Positions 29,673 through 32,999 of a stretch of DNA of 32,999 nucleotides are shown one piece after another. The translations under genes and the position numbers were made by a program. The stretch is from Candidatus Kuenenbacteria bacterium (GTDB lineage Bacteria; Patescibacteriota; Patescibacteriia; UBA2196; GWA2-42-15). The notes under the pieces were generated by a model that saw only the letters and a list, made by a program, of their open reading frames with translations, had not been told where the DNA came from and did no database searches. Every line of letters begins with the position of its first letter. The stretch's first letter is position 1. The stretch is taken from positions 1 to 32,999 of the forward strand of contig JAAZMX010000056.1 of assembly GCA_012798565.1 (NCBI GenBank). Direction: 5' to 3'.

Positions 29673-30377
29673 TTATTGATGACTTAAATTACTAATCTTT
29701 ATTTCACCAAAAATTTCTTCTTGTTCAATGGCCAAATGTCTTTGCTTATTGAGCTCCAAAATACCGAGAAAGCTGACCACGATCTCTGTCTTGCTTTTGG
29801 CCTTGGCCGCTAACTCATGCCAGTGAAAAAAATTTCTCTCGGCCAAAAGGTTTCTGATTTCCTCTATTTTCTCTTTAATGGAAATTACCTGCGCCAAAGT
29901 CTTTTTAGGCAGTCTGGATAAAGCATCCAATTCCCCGACGATCGCCTCCATTGCCAGTTTTAATTTATTAATGTTTAGTGTTCTTGGCGGTCTGAACTCC
30001 GCCCCCGCTATCACGCCCAAATACTCTGGCCGGCCATAAGCATAATGCCCGCCCGTCGCCATCTCTCCGAGTATCACGCTTGCTTCCAAATATTTTTTAT
30101 ACAGTTTCAGTTGCCGTTCCAAATCTCCCGCGAAGTCTTCTTCGCCCAAGGCCAACTCTGGTAAAAGTGCCCTGGACTTTATCACCAAAAGCCTGGCTGC
30201 AATTAATAAAAAATCAGCCAAAACGTCGGGCTTTTTATCAGATAAAGAATCAATATAACTGATATATTGTTCAGTCACCGCTGAAAGAGAAACTTGAGTG
30301 ATATCCAGCTCCTCTTGCTCAATCAATTTGAGTAACAAATCAAGCGGACCCTCAAAATTATCCACTTTTATTCGCAT
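29673..30377 (-). CDS. scpA: Segmentation and condensation protein ScpA (kleisin)
   Basis: ScpA is the kleisin that bridges SMC heads. The 234 residues fit the family. The N-terminus has FEGPLDLLLKLIEQEELDITQVSLSAVTEQYISYI in parts (the hallmark FEGPLDLLL), then FLLIAARLLVIKSRALLP. The C-terminal winged helix includes ELNKQRHLAIEQEEIFGEI, which contacts the SMC head. An smc gene is not in the window. The gene starts 9 nt after the stop codon of the YbaK-like gene and leads into scpB. Confidence 0.95.
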   Translation of the reverse strand: MRIKVDNFEGPLDLLLKLIEQEELDITQVSLSAVTEQYISYIDSLSDKKPDVLADFLLIAARLLVIKSRALLPELALGEEDFAGDLERQLKLYKKYLEASVILGEMATGGHYAYGRPEYLGVIAGAEFRPPRTLNINKLKLAMEAIVGELDALSRLPKKTLAQVISIKEKIEEIRNLLAERNFFHWHELAAKAKSKTEIVVSFLGILELNKQRHLAIEQEEIFGEIKISNLSHQ

Positions 30378-30386
30378 AATTACTTT

Positions 30387-30974
30387 TTATTTTTTCTTCT
30401 TATTCTTGGCTTTCGGCCCGGCAAATGACCCGATCATTACTCTTTCTAATTTTATAAAACCTGCCACCGGCATCTTGATGCTCTCGGTAAAACTGCCTGA
30501 AGAAAAAATCGCCTTTTCTTTTTTGCTGAAACCCTTATCCATAAAAACAGGCAATTTGTAAAACGAGCCAAAAGCCGACATCGCGCCAGCTCCCACTTTA
30601 AATTTATCCTTCATATCCTTCTCTTTTGGCAAGTCCGTCTTGGCGATTTTATTATAAATATCTATCACCGGCTTCTTGCCTTTCTCTGGCTTGCGCGCAC
30701 GCAACTCTCGGTTCAGCTTCACTGCCCAGTCACTGACCACCTTGCTTAATTTTTTAAGATCAATGTTCTTGTCCGCTCCGACCACCGCCAAGGCATAGGG
30801 TTTTCTGCCATCTTCAAACGGTTTATTGAATTTCACCAAAAGACTCTTGGCAATCTCGCCCAACTTCACGTGCATCGTTGCTGCCACGTCATAAGCTGTA
30901 TAAACTGTCCTGTGCTCTAGCAATTGATACTTGACCTTATTATCATTTAGATACTTTATCAATTTTTTATTCAT
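30387..30974 (-). CDS. YbaK/ProX-type aminoacyl-tRNA deacylase domain protein
   Basis: The protein has 195 residues. The pattern QLLEHRTVYTAYDVAATMHVKLGEIAKSLLVK, followed by ALAVVGADKNIDLKKLSKVV and, later, AGAMSAFGSFYKLPVFMDKGF, fits the YbaK/prolyl-tRNA editing fold (PF04073). These enzymes hydrolyse mischarged aminoacyl-tRNA such as Cys-tRNA-Pro or Ala-tRNA-Pro. A ~40-residue stretch (about 78-120, rich in Lys and Arg, VKLNRELRARKPEKGKKP) is longer than in YbaK and may add RNA contacts. The C-terminus is a Lys-rich tail. The specificity is unknown. Confidence 0.82.
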   Translation of the reverse strand: MNKKLIKYLNDNKVKYQLLEHRTVYTAYDVAATMHVKLGEIAKSLLVKFNKPFEDGRKPYALAVVGADKNIDLKKLSKVVSDWAVKLNRELRARKPEKGKKPVIDIYNKIAKTDLPKEKDMKDKFKVGAGAMSAFGSFYKLPVFMDKGFSKKEKAIFSSGSFTESIKMPVAGFIKLERVMIGSFAGPKAKNKKKK

Positions 30975-31035
30975 ATGCTTGTAATTTAATTTATCATTTT
31001 AATCTTATTCCCCTTACTTGGTTTACTTAACTTGC

Positions 31036-31407
31036 TTAATTTGCTTGCTGCTTTCCTAGTCTTAATTTTGCCTTTTGCCCGCCGCGGCTCGATCTCGACG
31101 AGACGGGCCTTTTTAGCGGAATTCTCATCTGTTCGCCCAATAATTTCTTCGCCACCACCCGGCCCTCAGGTGTAATCCTGATCTCTTTTATAAACTGCCT
31201 CTCGCTTGTTATCTCGCCAAAGCCTACTGCTAAATCTCTCTTTATTAATCTCTCTATGCTTTTGGTAATAATTTTTACCATCAATTCATTTTTGGGTGGC
31301 TTGGCTGTCTGGCTGTAAAAATCAACCAGGCTACCACGAAAAATCCTGCCATTTCTAGCGTTAAAACACTCTAATAATATATATTTCTGCAAAGCCGATA
31401 ATTTCAT
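31036..31407 (-). CDS. Winged-helix-like small protein
   Basis: The protein has 123 residues. The layout LSALQKYILLECF, KIITKSIERLIKRDLAVGFGEITSERQFIKEIRITPEGRVVAKKLL read in parts suggests a winged-helix DNA-binding fold: helices, then a short beta wing with 'RxI-x-LTxxG'-like ending. The C-terminal ~30 residues are basic (KRPVSSRSSRGGQKAKLR), possibly for nucleic-acid contact. It could be a transcription regulator or an RNA-associated protein. It lies between ahcY and the YbaK-like gene with normal spacing. No closer family can be named. Confidence 0.6.
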   Translation of the reverse strand: MKLSALQKYILLECFNARNGRIFRGSLVDFYSQTAKPPKNELMVKIITKSIERLIKRDLAVGFGEITSERQFIKEIRITPEGRVVAKKLLGEQMRIPLKRPVSSRSSRGGQKAKLRLGKQQAN

Positions 31408-31473
31408 AATTAGCTGATTTCTCCCCCTTTTTTGCTATTTTATTATATCACACCACCCCCAAACGAGCAAAAA

Positions 31474-31491
31474 GCGGGGTTTTATCCCCGC
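31474..31491 (-). terminator. Intrinsic terminator after ahcY
   Basis: The stem gcgggg (31474-31479) pairs with ccccgc (31486-31491), loop 6 nt. Read on the minus strand it is followed by TTTTTGCTCG. About 80 nt separate it from the ahcY stop codon. Confidence 0.8.
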
Positions 31492-31497
31492 CATTCA

Positions 31498-31560
31498 TTA
31501 AAACAGTTTATTTCCCTTTATCTCTACTGTATTTCCGTTTATTTCCACTTTATACTTTTA
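31498..31560. repeat. Degenerate ~11-bp repeat between ahcY and its terminator
   Basis: Units such as tttatttccct, tttatctctac, tatttccgttt and atttccacttt recur five or six times. They are A/T-rich with a conserved ttccN core and have no coding potential that looks real. Confidence 0.55.
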
Positions 31561-31572
31561 CCCTTTGCCTTT

Positions 31573-32850
<1,278 letters not shown>

Positions 32851-32884
32851 TTATTTAATTGTAAGAATCACGAGCGTTGTTTAC

Positions 32885-32890
32885 ATTATA
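32885..32890 (-). promoter_or_regulatory. Putative -10 box of ahcY (TATAAT)
   Basis: A perfect TATAAT on the minus strand lies 46 nt before the ATG. No good -35 box was found at 16-18 bp, so the assignment is moderate. The rest of 32891-32999 shows no gene and no clear riboswitch-like structure by eye. Confidence 0.45.
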
Positions 32891-32999
32891 GGGTAAAAAT
32901 TTTTAGTCCTCTAAAGGTGCTAAAATGGTAGATTTACCCTTACCTTATACAAAAAGTTGTTTAAGGGGCAATTAGGAGCTAATAAGCAAACTATAAACA

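Noticed and set aside
32891-32999. A SAM or SAH riboswitch before ahcY.
   Set aside because: No conserved riboswitch core or paired helices could be made out by eye, and only a -10 box is supported.

Overview
This window looks like part of the chromosome of a member of the Candidate Phyla Radiation (Patescibacteria, Parcubacteria-like). That placement is an inference. It rests on A/T-rich intergenic DNA, compact gene packing, several shortened versions of universal proteins (AspRS without its GAD insertion, UvrC without its HhH tail, UvrA without its middle insertion, a six-helix MFS protein), a MurG glycine loop that lacks the usual His, and many short repeats inside genes. No homology search was possible, so family calls come from motifs read in the translations.

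Layout from left to right. Bases 1-7058 are on the minus strand: secA, a MazG-like protein, two Nudix hydrolases, two small unknown proteins, adk, an Asp/Glu racemase-family protein and the start of map (cut by the window edge). Bases 7185-8382 hold two divergent genes, a half-size MFS protein (minus) and a Nudix protein (plus) that has a near-consensus promoter followed at once by an intrinsic terminator. Bases 8449-12142 carry a cell-wall block, ftsW-murG-murC (minus). After a plus-strand methyltransferase come asnS, aspS and three small genes (minus), one with a frameshift at a seven-G run. A SIMPL-domain protein and a DUF378 protein lie upstream of asnS.

Bases 18067-25079 hold the whole nucleotide-excision-repair set, uvrB, uvrA and uvrC, all on the plus strand, with one small membrane-protein gene on the minus strand between uvrA and uvrC. 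From 25103 to the end everything is again on the minus strand: ahcY, a winged-helix-like protein, a YbaK-type deacylase, scpA-scpB, a D,D-carboxypeptidase, tpiA, a TPR protein, tRNA-Thr, a small unknown protein, a candidate noncoding RNA and a holin-4-like membrane protein.

The most unusual feature is a population of short palindromic, GC-rich hairpin elements and 7-9 bp A/T-rich tandem repeats. They occur both between genes and, in frame, inside conserved genes (secA, asnS, uvrB twice, uvrA twice, uvrC three sites, a DUF4258-like gene). Two 47-nt copies in uvrB and uvrA differ at one base and encode the same peptide. At two places an uninterrupted relative of an occupied site is present nearby: the intact tRNA-Thr beside a tRNA fragment split by a 44-nt hairpin, and a clean four-copy heptamer array in uvrC beside one split by a 21-nt hairpin. 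This suggests that the hairpins move as discrete units. Other points of interest are a duplicated UVR motif just after uvrB, a 60-bp near-palindrome ending a C/A-rich candidate RNA, and a nearly leaderless uvrB promoter.
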